From Bacteroides mediterraneensis (lineage in GTDB: Bacteria > Bacteroidota > Bacteroidia > Bacteroidales > Bacteroidaceae): a stretch of 64,000 nt of DNA. The translations under genes and the position numbers were made by a program. This document shows positions 37,959-46,390 of the stretch, in pieces (positions within the stretch are counted from its first letter, which is position 1; the number at the start of each line of letters is the position of its first letter). Under the pieces are notes generated by a model. It ran no database searches, was not told where the DNA came from, and saw nothing but the letters and a program-made list of their open reading frames with translations. The stretch spans positions 2,785,520 to 2,849,519 of the forward strand of contig NZ_LT635783.1 in assembly GCF_900128455.1 (NCBI RefSeq). The letters run 5' to 3'.

Positions 37959-38366
37959 ATGGCTATGTTTACTATTAATGTTACAATCGAAAAAGGCGCT
38001 GATTTATTTAGTGCCTGGGCTGAAAACATCCCTGGAATTTATGGTGAGGGTGAATCAGTTAAAGAAGTGAAGGAAGATATTCTTAAATCAATTTCTTTGT
38101 TTAAAGAATATAATGATGAAAAGAATATTCCTGAAGAACTCAAAGGTGACTATGAAATCGAATGGCATTTTGATGTACAGTCATTTTTACAGTATTATAA
38201 CGGCATATTTACAAAAGCTGCTTTAGAGAGAATTACCGGTATTAATCAAAAACAATTAGGACATTATGCTTCTGGTTTGAAAAAACCGCGTAAGGCACAA
38301 GTTGAAAAAATTGAAACAGCCTTACATAATTTTTTTGATGATATGCGTATGGTACATCTGGTATAA
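37959..38366 (+). CDS. hicB: HicB-type antitoxin
   Basis: 135 residues. The N-terminus is the partial RNase-H-like HicB fold (LFSAWAENIPGIYGEGESVKE), which neutralises HicA. The C-terminus is an XRE-type helix-turn-helix (LERITGINQKQLGHYASGLKKP) used to autoregulate the operon. A strong terminator follows. Confidence 0.9.
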   Translation: MAMFTINVTIEKGADLFSAWAENIPGIYGEGESVKEVKEDILKSISLFKEYNDEKNIPEELKGDYEIEWHFDVQSFLQYYNGIFTKAALERITGINQKQLGHYASGLKKPRKAQVEKIETALHNFFDDMRMVHLV

Positions 38367-38419
38367 ATTGTTTTTAGATCACTGTTTAATTCAACACTTT
38401 ACTTTGACTGAAAAATAGG

Positions 38420-38447
38420 AGGAGCCTCTTTACAGGCTCCTTTTTTT
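38420..38447 (+). terminator. Terminator after hicB
   Basis: AGGAGCCT/AGGCTCCT stem, 6-base loop, seven T. Confidence 0.85.
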
Positions 38448-38456
38448 ATCCATTTC

Positions 38457-38487
38457 TTTGTCTGACTCTGAATATTTTGTAAGTTTG
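38457..38487 (+). promoter_or_regulatory. Promoter of the four-gene accessory operon
   Basis: TTTG (38457-38460), a 19-base spacer and TAAGTTTG (38480-38487), the same layout as the early and hicA promoters. It starts just after the hicB terminator, so the operon can be expressed in the lysogen independently of late phage genes. Confidence 0.7.
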
Positions 38488-38521
38488 CGACTATTAAAAT
38501 AATAATAAAAATTATAATGCC

Positions 38522-39478
38522 ATGCCGAGAAATAATCAAGAAGCAGAATTAAACAAAATAAAAATTCCTGCCTACATTTCAGAGCCTGTAACAAGCCCTG
38601 TAGAAGTTGTTCATACTTATGCAGAAATGGTAACAAATATGGTTCATAAAATAGACTCATATAATAATAGGGATAACGAACATAAGATAGGGTCGAAACT
38701 ACGTGGGAAAAGTATAACTAAACAAATACACCACATTGATTTTGATGTATATCAGGATGGGGATATTCCTGTAATCTTACTAAGAATATCAGAGAAGAAG
38801 AAGGGATTTACAGACTTAGCACTGGAAGCAGCTGAAAGAGAAAATCCATCTATCATTTCTCAAGAAGATGCTTTGGCCACACAGTATAATTGTGCTGTTT
38901 TATATCCCAATATTGATAATCGAGGAGAAGAAATATCAAATAACTGGATTACATTTGTATATGTAGATCCTGGCAAGACAGACAAGGATGTTATTAGTAC
39001 TGTTAAAACGACACTACAGAGAGTATTGAAATTAAAAATTAAGAATGTCAAATCTAATGCCGCAAATGAGATGATTCAACGGGAAGGCTTGATTTCATGT
39101 CTAAAGGTTCAATATGTTGTAGTCTCAAACAATGAGAATGAAAATCTGGATATAAGAGGACAACAAGTCCGGGCAACTGTAAAAAAAATAAAGAATTTTG
39201 AATATCAAGACATACCATCAGAAGATGTGGAAAGATTCGTTAATAGACAGAATGAATGTCAATATTCAGAACGAAAAATATCTGTATCACTTGCAGAAAA
39301 TCAAGAATTGAAGTATATTCACAAAGTTAATGAAGAGCAAGTTATAGCAGATGCTATTGAACAAGTTTATAATTATGAAACTGATATGTTGGCAAGAGAT
39401 TTTCCTCGAATGTATAATTCTGATTTTATTTTAGAAAAAGTTCGGGGGGCTGCTCGTCAATTCTTTAGTAATGAATGA
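38522..39478 (+). CDS. Unknown 318-residue protein, first gene of the accessory operon
   Basis: Soluble, no signal peptide or membrane segment, mixed alpha/beta. The central part (HIDFDVYQDGDIPVILLRISEK, about 70-95; WITFVYVDPGKTDKDVI, about 140-157) is strand-rich; the C-terminus is helical (ARDFPRMYNSDFILEKVRGA). I recognise no family or catalytic motif. AT-rich composition sets it apart from the phage core. Its last codons overlap the start of the next gene (39471), so the two are co-translated. Its own promoter suggests a lysogen-expressed function such as exclusion or defence. Confidence 0.75.
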   Translation: MPRNNQEAELNKIKIPAYISEPVTSPVEVVHTYAEMVTNMVHKIDSYNNRDNEHKIGSKLRGKSITKQIHHIDFDVYQDGDIPVILLRISEKKKGFTDLALEAAERENPSIISQEDALATQYNCAVLYPNIDNRGEEISNNWITFVYVDPGKTDKDVISTVKTTLQRVLKLKIKNVKSNAANEMIQREGLISCLKVQYVVVSNNENENLDIRGQQVRATVKKIKNFEYQDIPSEDVERFVNRQNECQYSERKISVSLAENQELKYIHKVNEEQVIADAIEQVYNYETDMLARDFPRMYNSDFILEKVRGAARQFFSNE

Positions 39479-39896
39479 ACTTATTATCATATTATTAAAA
39501 AACATTGGTTCCTTTTCAATAACAATGTTTGGGGTGGAGATAACTATTTTTACAGTCATCTACTCTTTTATTGTTTCCAAACGGTCTTACTACAAAGCAA
39601 TAAGTCACGATGCAAAAATTCAACAAAGCCCATCAACATATTTATATACTGAAATTAAATTTGCAGTTAAATACATGAAAAGCTTAAAGAAGCTGAATCT
39701 ATTTGTTCTGGCTTTGGCTACTGTTTCATTGATATTGTATGGATGGTCTTTGCTTATCTCTCCTATTCCAGATGAGAATTCGGATATTTTACTTTCACAC
39801 AAAATATTAGGTTATTTTTCTGTTTTCTACATTATTGCAACATTAATACTACTTATCATTTACATTATTAAATATTTTAAGGAAGTTAAATTATAA
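39471..39896 (+). CDS. Small membrane protein, second gene of the accessory operon
   Basis: 141 residues with three predicted membrane segments (about 13-35, 77-98 and 108-134), the loop between the first two being basic and cytoplasmic. It overlaps the 318-residue gene by 8 bases. No family recognised; a membrane partner or effector for the first protein is a reasonable inference. Confidence 0.7.
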   Translation: MNELIIILLKNIGSFSITMFGVEITIFTVIYSFIVSKRSYYKAISHDAKIQQSPSTYLYTEIKFAVKYMKSLKKLNLFVLALATVSLILYGWSLLISPIPDENSDILLSHKILGYFSVFYIIATLILLIIYIIKYFKEVKL

Positions 39897-39910
39897 AAGA
39901 ACTGTATATA

Positions 39911-40309
39911 ATGAAAATTAATATTCAAAATGACAAATATGAAATAATAAATGCAGGTAACATTATATTACCTAAAAACGATTATATAGAATTCAATTTT
40001 GAAAATTTGAATTTTAGAGTAATTTGCAAAGAAGAAAAAAAAGAAGATGGAACTCCTTCAGACTCTAGATATCAGACTCGTTTAGTTAAAGATGATAGCG
40101 GAAATATACTTTATATGGAACTAAGTATATACAATATTACTGGCAATATTTTTTCCGCAACAGAAGATATGATAGAGTTAGGCTTTTTAAGTAATCATTC
40201 ATTGAGACTAAATTTTGCAATAAATGAAATAAGCAACGGCACTTACCTATTTGTATATACTTGGTATTTGTTTAAAGAAATAGAAGGAGAGAAAAATGAA
40301 AGAAAATAA
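39911..40309 (+). CDS. Small beta-rich protein, third gene of the accessory operon
   Basis: 132 residues, no membrane segment, alternating strands (YIEFNFENLNFRVICKEE; LYMELSIYNITG; LNFAINEISNGTYLFVYTW). It resembles small DUF-type beta proteins found in defence and mobile islands, but I cannot name the family with confidence. It overlaps the next gene by 14 bases, implying coupled expression. Confidence 0.65.
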   Translation: MKINIQNDKYEIINAGNIILPKNDYIEFNFENLNFRVICKEEKKEDGTPSDSRYQTRLVKDDSGNILYMELSIYNITGNIFSATEDMIELGFLSNHSLRLNFAINEISNGTYLFVYTWYLFKEIEGEKNERK

Positions 40310-40700
40310 TAATTATGTAGATATACCAGATAATTCTTATAGAAACTTAAATTTACCAGCAAAGCTTCTTCATGAGCAGATGATAAAAAGAGAGGAGCAT
40401 AAGTTTGCTTTGGATAAGTTCGACAAAGAAAATGCTCATCAGAAGGATCTTCTCAATAAGAAGTTAGGACGTGTAGGATTATTTTTTGGTGATTCAAAAA
40501 ATTCGGCTAAAAATATTACTGCAGTTATAGTGTTATCTTTAATTATTGGCGGTAGTATAGTATCAGCCGTCATTTATTGGATAAAAAATGATGATGAATT
40601 ATTATCACAAATATGGTCAGGTATATTCCCTATTATAACACTATCTTTAGGATATCTTTTTGGCAAATCAGGATATAATGAAAATAATACTGAAGGATAA
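40296..40700 (+). CDS. Small membrane protein, fourth gene of the accessory operon
   Basis: 134 residues. The N-terminal half is charged and cytoplasmic (EQMIKREEHKFALDKFDKEN); two membrane segments follow (about 69-92 and 106-124). No family recognised. It starts inside the end of the preceding gene. With 39471-39896, it gives the operon two membrane components beside two soluble ones. Confidence 0.65.
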   Translation: MKENNNYVDIPDNSYRNLNLPAKLLHEQMIKREEHKFALDKFDKENAHQKDLLNKKLGRVGLFFGDSKNSAKNITAVIVLSLIIGGSIVSAVIYWIKNDDELLSQIWSGIFPIITLSLGYLFGKSGYNENNTEG

Positions 40701-40756
40701 TTATTGATTTTAAATTATAAAACTAAAAGTCAACTTTATGATTCGAATAAATCGTT

Positions 40757-41875
40757 ATGATTTGGATAATATTCATTGCAGCACTGGTTGGACTTGTATT
40801 CGTATCATATCTTAAAAAAACAGAGAGAAGCTCATCCTCAAATATAGATAGTAAAACAAGTACCACGAATGATTATAGAAGTAACTCCCAATTATCTGAT
40901 TATACCTCTAATACGCACACACATATTCCAACACCTTCCACTGCAAAAAAAGTAAATTTTGCAGTGAAGGGTACATCCTATCGCTCTCAAGCCGATATTA
41001 ATGCAGCAAGAAATGTTCATGTAGGCGATGAACTGACTTTAATCCATGAACCACACAATGATCATGACACATTTGCAATGATGGTATTAACTTCCGATGG
41101 GCATCATATTGGTTATGTAGAGAAAAAATATTCCATGTGCTTTTTTGTTTACAAAGACAATATCCATAAATGTGTCGTGACCAAAGTGACCAGTGACAAT
41201 ATTCCTTTTATCTATGCCGACGCTTACCTTCCATCAGACGCAAGAATTCCTGAGGATGATTTGAACGTTCAAAAAATGATGTCGAAAAACGGACAATATG
41301 TTGGAAATGGAGTTTCAGTTAAAATTATCACAGAGAGTAGCCTTGCCCATGAAGCCAATCCTGATTTGGTATTTGCTGAAAAATTAAAATATAGTGAACC
41401 AGAGAAAGCTGTTGAAATATTCTTGTCATGCGCTTCAAATGAATCTGGTTTGTATTCTTTACATCAGGCTTGCTTTTGCTATCGTAAAATGAAAGCCTAT
41501 GATAAGGAAAAAGAATTGATTCAGCAAATTATAGCAATTTGTAAAGACGAAGGCAAGGAAGAATGCATTCCTGAATATGAATCACGACTAAAATCTGTTG
41601 AATATTGCATCAACAAACAGAACGAGAAAGAAGAACTTGATAAAGCGTATTCTCTTCAAAAGGAAGGTAAATATAAAGAGGCACTTGACCTTTATCTTTT
41701 TTACTTCAATAAGGATAAATTTGTTTTAAACTTAACAGACAGAATTATCCAATGTTATCGGAAGTTGAATGATAAATCAAATGAAAAAAGAATGCTTGAA
41801 TATGCTCTAAAGAATAAACTTTCAGAATCTAATAGATTAAAGTATGAGAAAAGCCTAGAGAAATTAAAGAATTAA
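40757..41875 (+). CDS. Membrane-anchored HIRAN and TPR-repeat protein
   Basis: 372 residues: N-terminal membrane anchor (MIWIIFIAALVGLVFVSYL), a Ser/Thr-rich linker, a HIRAN domain at about 70-160 (FAVKGTSYRSQADINAARNV, GDELTLIHEPHNDHD, HHIGYVEKKYS), and helical TPR-like repeats from about 195 to the end. HIRAN domains bind DNA ends or act as protein modules in helicase-associated proteins; here there is no helicase. The next gene starts 24 bases on, so the two may be one unit. Confidence 0.7.
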   Translation: MIWIIFIAALVGLVFVSYLKKTERSSSSNIDSKTSTTNDYRSNSQLSDYTSNTHTHIPTPSTAKKVNFAVKGTSYRSQADINAARNVHVGDELTLIHEPHNDHDTFAMMVLTSDGHHIGYVEKKYSMCFFVYKDNIHKCVVTKVTSDNIPFIYADAYLPSDARIPEDDLNVQKMMSKNGQYVGNGVSVKIITESSLAHEANPDLVFAEKLKYSEPEKAVEIFLSCASNESGLYSLHQACFCYRKMKAYDKEKELIQQIIAICKDEGKEECIPEYESRLKSVEYCINKQNEKEELDKAYSLQKEGKYKEALDLYLFYFNKDKFVLNLTDRIIQCYRKLNDKSNEKRMLEYALKNKLSESNRLKYEKSLEKLKN

Positions 41876-41899
41876 TAACGACATTACAAATTATAGCAT

Positions 41900-42751
41900 A
41901 TGAAAATAAAATATCTTATTTTAATTACATGTAGTACCATTATTTCTTCTTGTAATAATGGGGAAATGGAACGTAAAATTCAAAGTTTGACATCTGAGGT
42001 TACTTTGCTCAAAGATTCTTTGAATAAGGTAATGCCAGAACTAGAAGGCTATAGAAATAGTCCAGAAAAATTATGCTCAAACATTGATGAGTTGTACAAA
42101 TCAGGCGATATTTATGAGCTCAAATCTATTAAGAGTAAATTGGAAAAATATCATCCCGAATCCAAGGAATATGCTATGGTGAAAGATTTGGTTTCTAAGT
42201 ACGAAAAAGAACAACAGGAGAAGGCCGAAGCTGAGAAGAAAGAGCGATTGCAAGCTGTAAATAAATTAAGAAAAAAATATGACGACATAAACCATATTAC
42301 TTGGTATGAAAATCCATATTTTAGACATTATACAAATACTAATTATACATCAATATATATAGGTCAAGATGATAGTAGTATTTGGTTAAGGTTGATGATG
42401 TCTTATGAAGGAGAAGATTGGATCTTCTTTGAATCTGCTTATCTTTCGTATGATGGCAACACATTTGATATACCATTTGATAAATATAGAGATAAAAAGA
42501 CTGAGAATGATACACGAGTATGGGAATGGATAGACGTTCGTGTGAGTGATGATTTACTTGCATTCTTAAGAAAAATGGTTAATGGTAAAAGTGTAAAAAT
42601 GCGTTTGAGCGGAAAATACACTAACACACGAAAACTTACTAATACAGAAATAAAAGCAATTAAAGATGTGTTATTAGCCTATGATGTATTGGAAGCAGAA
42701 ATGCATAAAGAAGCAAAAGACGAATTAGTAAAATCCCTCAAAGGAGAGTGA
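41900..42751 (+). CDS. Coiled-coil lipoprotein of unknown function
   Basis: 283 residues. Signal peptide with lipobox-like ISSC (KYLILITCSTIISSCNNG), a coiled coil (about 26-120, KAEAEKKERLQ), then a globular beta-rich domain (SIYIGQDDSSIWLRLMMSYE). It is predicted to sit in the envelope. The globular part resembles Bacteroides phage/host lipoproteins of unknown role. It could modify the cell surface of the lysogen. Confidence 0.65.
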   Translation: MKIKYLILITCSTIISSCNNGEMERKIQSLTSEVTLLKDSLNKVMPELEGYRNSPEKLCSNIDELYKSGDIYELKSIKSKLEKYHPESKEYAMVKDLVSKYEKEQQEKAEAEKKERLQAVNKLRKKYDDINHITWYENPYFRHYTNTNYTSIYIGQDDSSIWLRLMMSYEGEDWIFFESAYLSYDGNTFDIPFDKYRDKKTENDTRVWEWIDVRVSDDLLAFLRKMVNGKSVKMRLSGKYTNTRKLTNTEIKAIKDVLLAYDVLEAEMHKEAKDELVKSLKGE

Positions 42752-42824
42752 TAACCTAAACTTATTCTTTCACAGTACTCTTTAGCCACGCATACTGAAA
42801 ACATAACTCAAAGGCTCTATAAGA

Positions 42825-42857
42825 AGCGGAAACCCAAAAAGTTTCCGCTTTTTCTTT
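42825..42857 (+). terminator. Terminator of the HIRAN/lipoprotein genes
   Basis: AGCGGAAAC/GTTTCCGCT perfect 9-bp stem, 7-base loop, followed by TTTTTCTTTT. Confidence 0.8.
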
Positions 42858-42979
42858 TGCCATTCCAAAATAAATCCTCATATTTGCAATGCTGTACATT
42901 TGAATCAGGCGAGATGGCTCGCCAAATAACTTTGCTGCGGGCATTTTTTATGTCCAAGGCATAGCCTATTATATCTTAT

Positions 42980-43057
42980 AGTTCCGTCCCGTGTGGAGTC
43001 TTAATGGACCCACGGCCTGATTCAGGTGTACAGCAGCGGGGAGCGGAACTTTTTTTG
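42980..43057 (+). ncRNA. Candidate structured RNA with T-run
   Basis: A closing stem pairs AGTTCCG (42980-42986) with CGGAACT (43044-43050), continued by CCC/GGG; inside lie a CCGTG/CACGG hairpin (42989-43015 area) and CCTGA/TCAGG (43016-43026). Seven T follow. This looks like a multi-branched small RNA with its own terminator, or a strong terminator. The other part of the 361-base gap (42752-43112) holds the terminator at 42825 and a GCGAG/CTCGC hairpin near 42910. Confidence 0.4.
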
Positions 43058-43112
43058 TTTCCTCTCCGTTCTTTAACCAACATATTGTTTCATTTTAAAC
43101 TGCTGTACAAAA

Positions 43113-43370
43113 ATGAAAAATCAAATTGCATTGCCTGCAAACCAGGCAAGAGAAAGCCGTATATCGTTATGGCTGAACCGTAAGAATTGTATCTTTTCCG
43201 CTCTTATGGAAGAGAGAGTATCAAACCGTCAGGCTGTGCTTGTTTCTCAAGTACTTGCTTCCTTCAGCATTCTTAGCTGTTCCTTTTTTATTCATTGGCT
43301 GGCTGCCGTTGCTTGCCTGTGCTGGTTTATTTGTTCCGTTCTGCTTTGTAAGAAAGGAGGTTTGCGATGA
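43113..43370 (+). CDS. Small membrane protein of mobile-element type
   Basis: 85 residues; a basic N-terminal half (RESRISLWLNRKNCIFSALM) and one or two membrane segments (about 42-78). It ends in the ATGA overlap with the next gene, so the pair was co-translated before the IS landed. No function known. Confidence 0.6.
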   Translation: MKNQIALPANQARESRISLWLNRKNCIFSALMEERVSNRQAVLVSQVLASFSILSCSFFIHWLAAVACLCWFICSVLLCKKGGLR

Positions 43371-43473
43371 CCGATTACACGCCACAACCCGCAACGTTTC
43401 GCGTAGACAAATATCAGGCATACGAGGATGGTAAAGTTCTGTTTGAACAATACACTATTCTCATGTATGTGCC

Positions 43474-43806
43474 GAAAACGGAGCATACCCACCCACTCAG
43501 AACGGCTTAATCCACCCACAATTATTGCTAAAATGGCCTTGAAAAGTGCCTGAAAAACGGAGTATATCCGTTCATTTCAGCTAAAAACGCCACAAAACGC
43601 CATAAAAAAACGGAGCATATCCGTTCAGTGGTTTTTGATTACGATAAAATGTCCGTTTTAGTATACAGAAATCGGAGTATATCCGTTCAGAGATAAGAAT
43701 GTAATGATACAATAATCAGTTGTTTACATTCGAAAAACGGAGCATATCCGTTCACCTTCTCACAGAAACGACAATGCCTGCATAAAAAACGTGGTATGTC
43801 CGTTCA
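43474..43806 (+). repeat. Multiple transposase-binding repeats at the IS left end
   Basis: Six related copies of AAACGGAG(T/C)ATATCCGTTC-like sequence, near 43474, 43553, 43605, 43668, 43732 and 43784; the last is most diverged. The right end has two copies in the opposite direction (46247-46288). This fills the 350-base stretch before istA. Confidence 0.75.
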
Positions 43807-43862
43807 CTTTCCACTCTTTCCCGTATCTTGTATGCAGAATATAATCTTCATACAATACGACT

Positions 43863-45425
43863 ATGGCAGGAAAAAGTAAGAATATGAGCCAGATCAAACA
43901 ACTTCTTCTACTAAAGAAGAGCGGAATCTCCAACCGCAAGGCTGCTGATATAATCGGCATGAACAAGGAGACAGTGAACAACTACATGAATAAGGTCAAC
44001 GCTGACAGCCTGAGCCTTGATGAACTTATCAGGTTGGATGATCCCATTCTTGAGCACCGTCTCAAGGGCGGCAATCCTGCATATAGCGACAAGCGTTTTG
44101 AAACATTCAAAGCCCTTCTTCCATATCTTCAGGAGGAGATGAAGCGCAAGCATGTCACGCTGAAGCTGCTTTGGGAGGAATACCGTAATGAGCATCCGGA
44201 TGACCACTACAGCCTGACACAGTTCCGTTTTCATTACAATCAGAACACAGAGGCCGGAAAGGAATCGCCATCTACCATACTTGCCGACATGCGTACTGGC
44301 GGCGAAAAGCTTTTCCTCGATTTTGCCGGTGATACCATGGGGTACGTTGATATGGAAACCGGTGAGGTCGTCCAGTGCCAGGCTTTTGTAGCCACTCTGC
44401 CTGCAAGCGACTACGGTTATATCCTCTTCGTACGTTCACAGCGCACGGAAGACTTTGTATATGCCATAACGCAGTGCCTGAAACATCTTGGCGGCGTACC
44501 AAAGATGCTTGTCCCTGACAACCTTAAAGCTGCTGTTGTCAAGACCGACAGATATGAGCCTTCACTTAACCGTGTAATGGAGGATATGGCCAATCATTAC
44601 GGTACGGTCATCATACCGGCACGTCCCGCACACCCAAAAGATAAAAGCAACGTGGAAGGGACCGTGAGGCTTGTCTATATGCGTGTGTTTGCCGAACTCC
44701 GCAATGAAACCTTCCATTCACTGGAAGAGCTTAACCGGGCAGCCTCGCTCAAAATGAAAGCGCACAACCAGAAACGCATGCAGAAGCATCCTTATACGCG
44801 TGAGGAACGGTTCCTTGCCGTAGACAGGCCTAATCTTATGCCGCTGCCTGACAGGGATTTTGAGATTGTGTCATATACCGATTTGAAGGTGTCAACCAAC
44901 TGCTGTATCTATCTCGGACGTGACCAGCACTATTATACAGTACCCTATCAGTATATATCCAAAACTGCACATGTTGCATATACACGCACATTGGTAAAAG
45001 TATATGTGGACGGTGAACTTGTAGCCACTCACATACGTGATTACAACAGGGGAAAGTATACTATCGTAAAGGAGCATCTTGCAAGCAACTCCCGGGAATA
45101 CAGAGGGATGAGTGCAAAATCATACATAGAGCGTGCCGAGCGTGCATCCGGCATACTTGGAGATGTAATCCGCCGCATATTTTATTCTTCCACAATGCCT
45201 CCGGAGACTCATTACAAGACCTGCGACGGGCTTCTAAACCTGCAAAGGAGCAGTGATCCGGCCGTTTTCCAGAAAGCCTGCGAGACAGCCCTGAATGTAG
45301 ACAGATGCAACTATCGCTTTATCCGTTTACTGGTAGAGAGCAAGTGTGCCGGTGTGGGGCAACCTTCATTTTCCTTTGCTCCTCCGCAGCACTGTAATAT
45401 CCGTGGGAAATCACAGTTCAAATGA
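43863..45425 (+). CDS. istA: IS21-family transposase IstA
   Basis: 520 residues. N-terminal helix-turn-helix (LLLLKKSGISNRKAADIIGM), then a DDE integrase core: first Asp in LFLDFAGDTMG, second in LVPDNLKAAV, Glu in KDKSNVEGTVRLVY. It cuts and joins the IS ends with IstB help. The reading frame is whole; the istB ATG is 29 bases after the stop. Confidence 0.93.
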   Translation: MAGKSKNMSQIKQLLLLKKSGISNRKAADIIGMNKETVNNYMNKVNADSLSLDELIRLDDPILEHRLKGGNPAYSDKRFETFKALLPYLQEEMKRKHVTLKLLWEEYRNEHPDDHYSLTQFRFHYNQNTEAGKESPSTILADMRTGGEKLFLDFAGDTMGYVDMETGEVVQCQAFVATLPASDYGYILFVRSQRTEDFVYAITQCLKHLGGVPKMLVPDNLKAAVVKTDRYEPSLNRVMEDMANHYGTVIIPARPAHPKDKSNVEGTVRLVYMRVFAELRNETFHSLEELNRAASLKMKAHNQKRMQKHPYTREERFLAVDRPNLMPLPDRDFEIVSYTDLKVSTNCCIYLGRDQHYYTVPYQYISKTAHVAYTRTLVKVYVDGELVATHIRDYNRGKYTIVKEHLASNSREYRGMSAKSYIERAERASGILGDVIRRIFYSSTMPPETHYKTCDGLLNLQRSSDPAVFQKACETALNVDRCNYRFIRLLVESKCAGVGQPSFSFAPPQHCNIRGKSQFK

Positions 45426-45454
45426 CAGACTTCTAACACTCAAAACAAATAACG

Positions 45455-46210
45455 ATGGATGAAATTATCAATGCTCTAAGAAACCTTAAGATGCCCGGAA
45501 TGGCCCATTACTGGGCTACCATGCAGGAGACGCGACAGGCAGAGTCGCTCTCCTTGAAAGACGGTCTGCAACTGCTTATACAGGCTGAACTGGATAACCG
45601 GAATCAAAGCCGGAATGCCCGTCTGATAAAAAAAGCACACTTCCGTTATCAGGCTTCCATAAGTGAAGTTATCTATGACTGCAAGCGTGGCGTGGACAAG
45701 CAGAAAGTGCTTAATCTTGCCACTTGTGACTATGTGAAAAACGGGGTGTCCATACTTATTACGGGAGCTTCCGGTACAGGTAAAAGCTGGTTGGGTACAG
45801 CGTTTGGTCATCAGGCCTGCATGAACGGATATAAAGTTGCTTATTATAACCTGTACAGGCTCTTCGAGGAAATAAGCCTTGCCCGCATATCCAGTACTCT
45901 GCATCGTTTCTTCGCCAAGCTGGCACAGACTGACCTGCTTATACTGGACGACTTCGGAATGAAAGTTCTTGACGGACAACAGTTGCTTGACTTTATGGAG
46001 ATTATAGAAGACCGCCATGGACAAAAAGCTACGATTATCATATCACAACTGCCGGTTGCTAACTGGTACGATGTGATGAAAGGCAACACGACTGCAGCTG
46101 ATGCAATATTAGACAGGCTGGTACACACAAGTGTGCGCTTCGAGCTACAAGGCAGCAGTTTACGTCAAAAAAGACATCAAAACTGCAACGTTACAGACGA
46201 AAATCAATAA
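45455..46210 (+). CDS. istB: IS21-family helper ATPase IstB
   Basis: 251 residues, DnaA/DnaC-like AAA+ ATPase with Walker A GASGTGKSW (about 104-112) and Walker B LLILDDFGM. It selects target DNA and stimulates IstA. Complete, directly downstream of istA. Confidence 0.93.
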   Translation: MDEIINALRNLKMPGMAHYWATMQETRQAESLSLKDGLQLLIQAELDNRNQSRNARLIKKAHFRYQASISEVIYDCKRGVDKQKVLNLATCDYVKNGVSILITGASGTGKSWLGTAFGHQACMNGYKVAYYNLYRLFEEISLARISSTLHRFFAKLAQTDLLILDDFGMKVLDGQQLLDFMEIIEDRHGQKATIIISQLPVANWYDVMKGNTTAADAILDRLVHTSVRFELQGSSLRQKRHQNCNVTDENQ

Positions 46211-46390
46211 ATTTGCATCGCCATAGGTAAAGAGTATGAAAAGTGAACGGATATCCCCGTTTTGGGTGAACGGATATCAACCGTTTTCAGCACATGTATG
46301 GAAGTGATAAATTATGCTGTACACGTCCGGAGATGGAGCAGCTCAGTGAATTGATTCAAACCGCATTGAACGATAGAAAGGAGGCAGATC

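Larger units (their letters stand above)
43470..46292 (+). mobile_element. IS21-family insertion sequence (istA-istB)
   Basis: 2,823 bases. Ends: left TGCCGAAAACGG, right (complement) TGCTGAAAACGG. Target duplication CATGTATG at 43462-43469 and 46293-46300. Contents: IstA transposase and IstB ATPase genes in tandem. Both ends carry repeated copies of an AAAACGGAGNATATCCGTTC-like motif, typical of IS21 transposase binding sites. The element is intact and the target duplication is perfect, implying a recent insertion. Confidence 0.9.
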
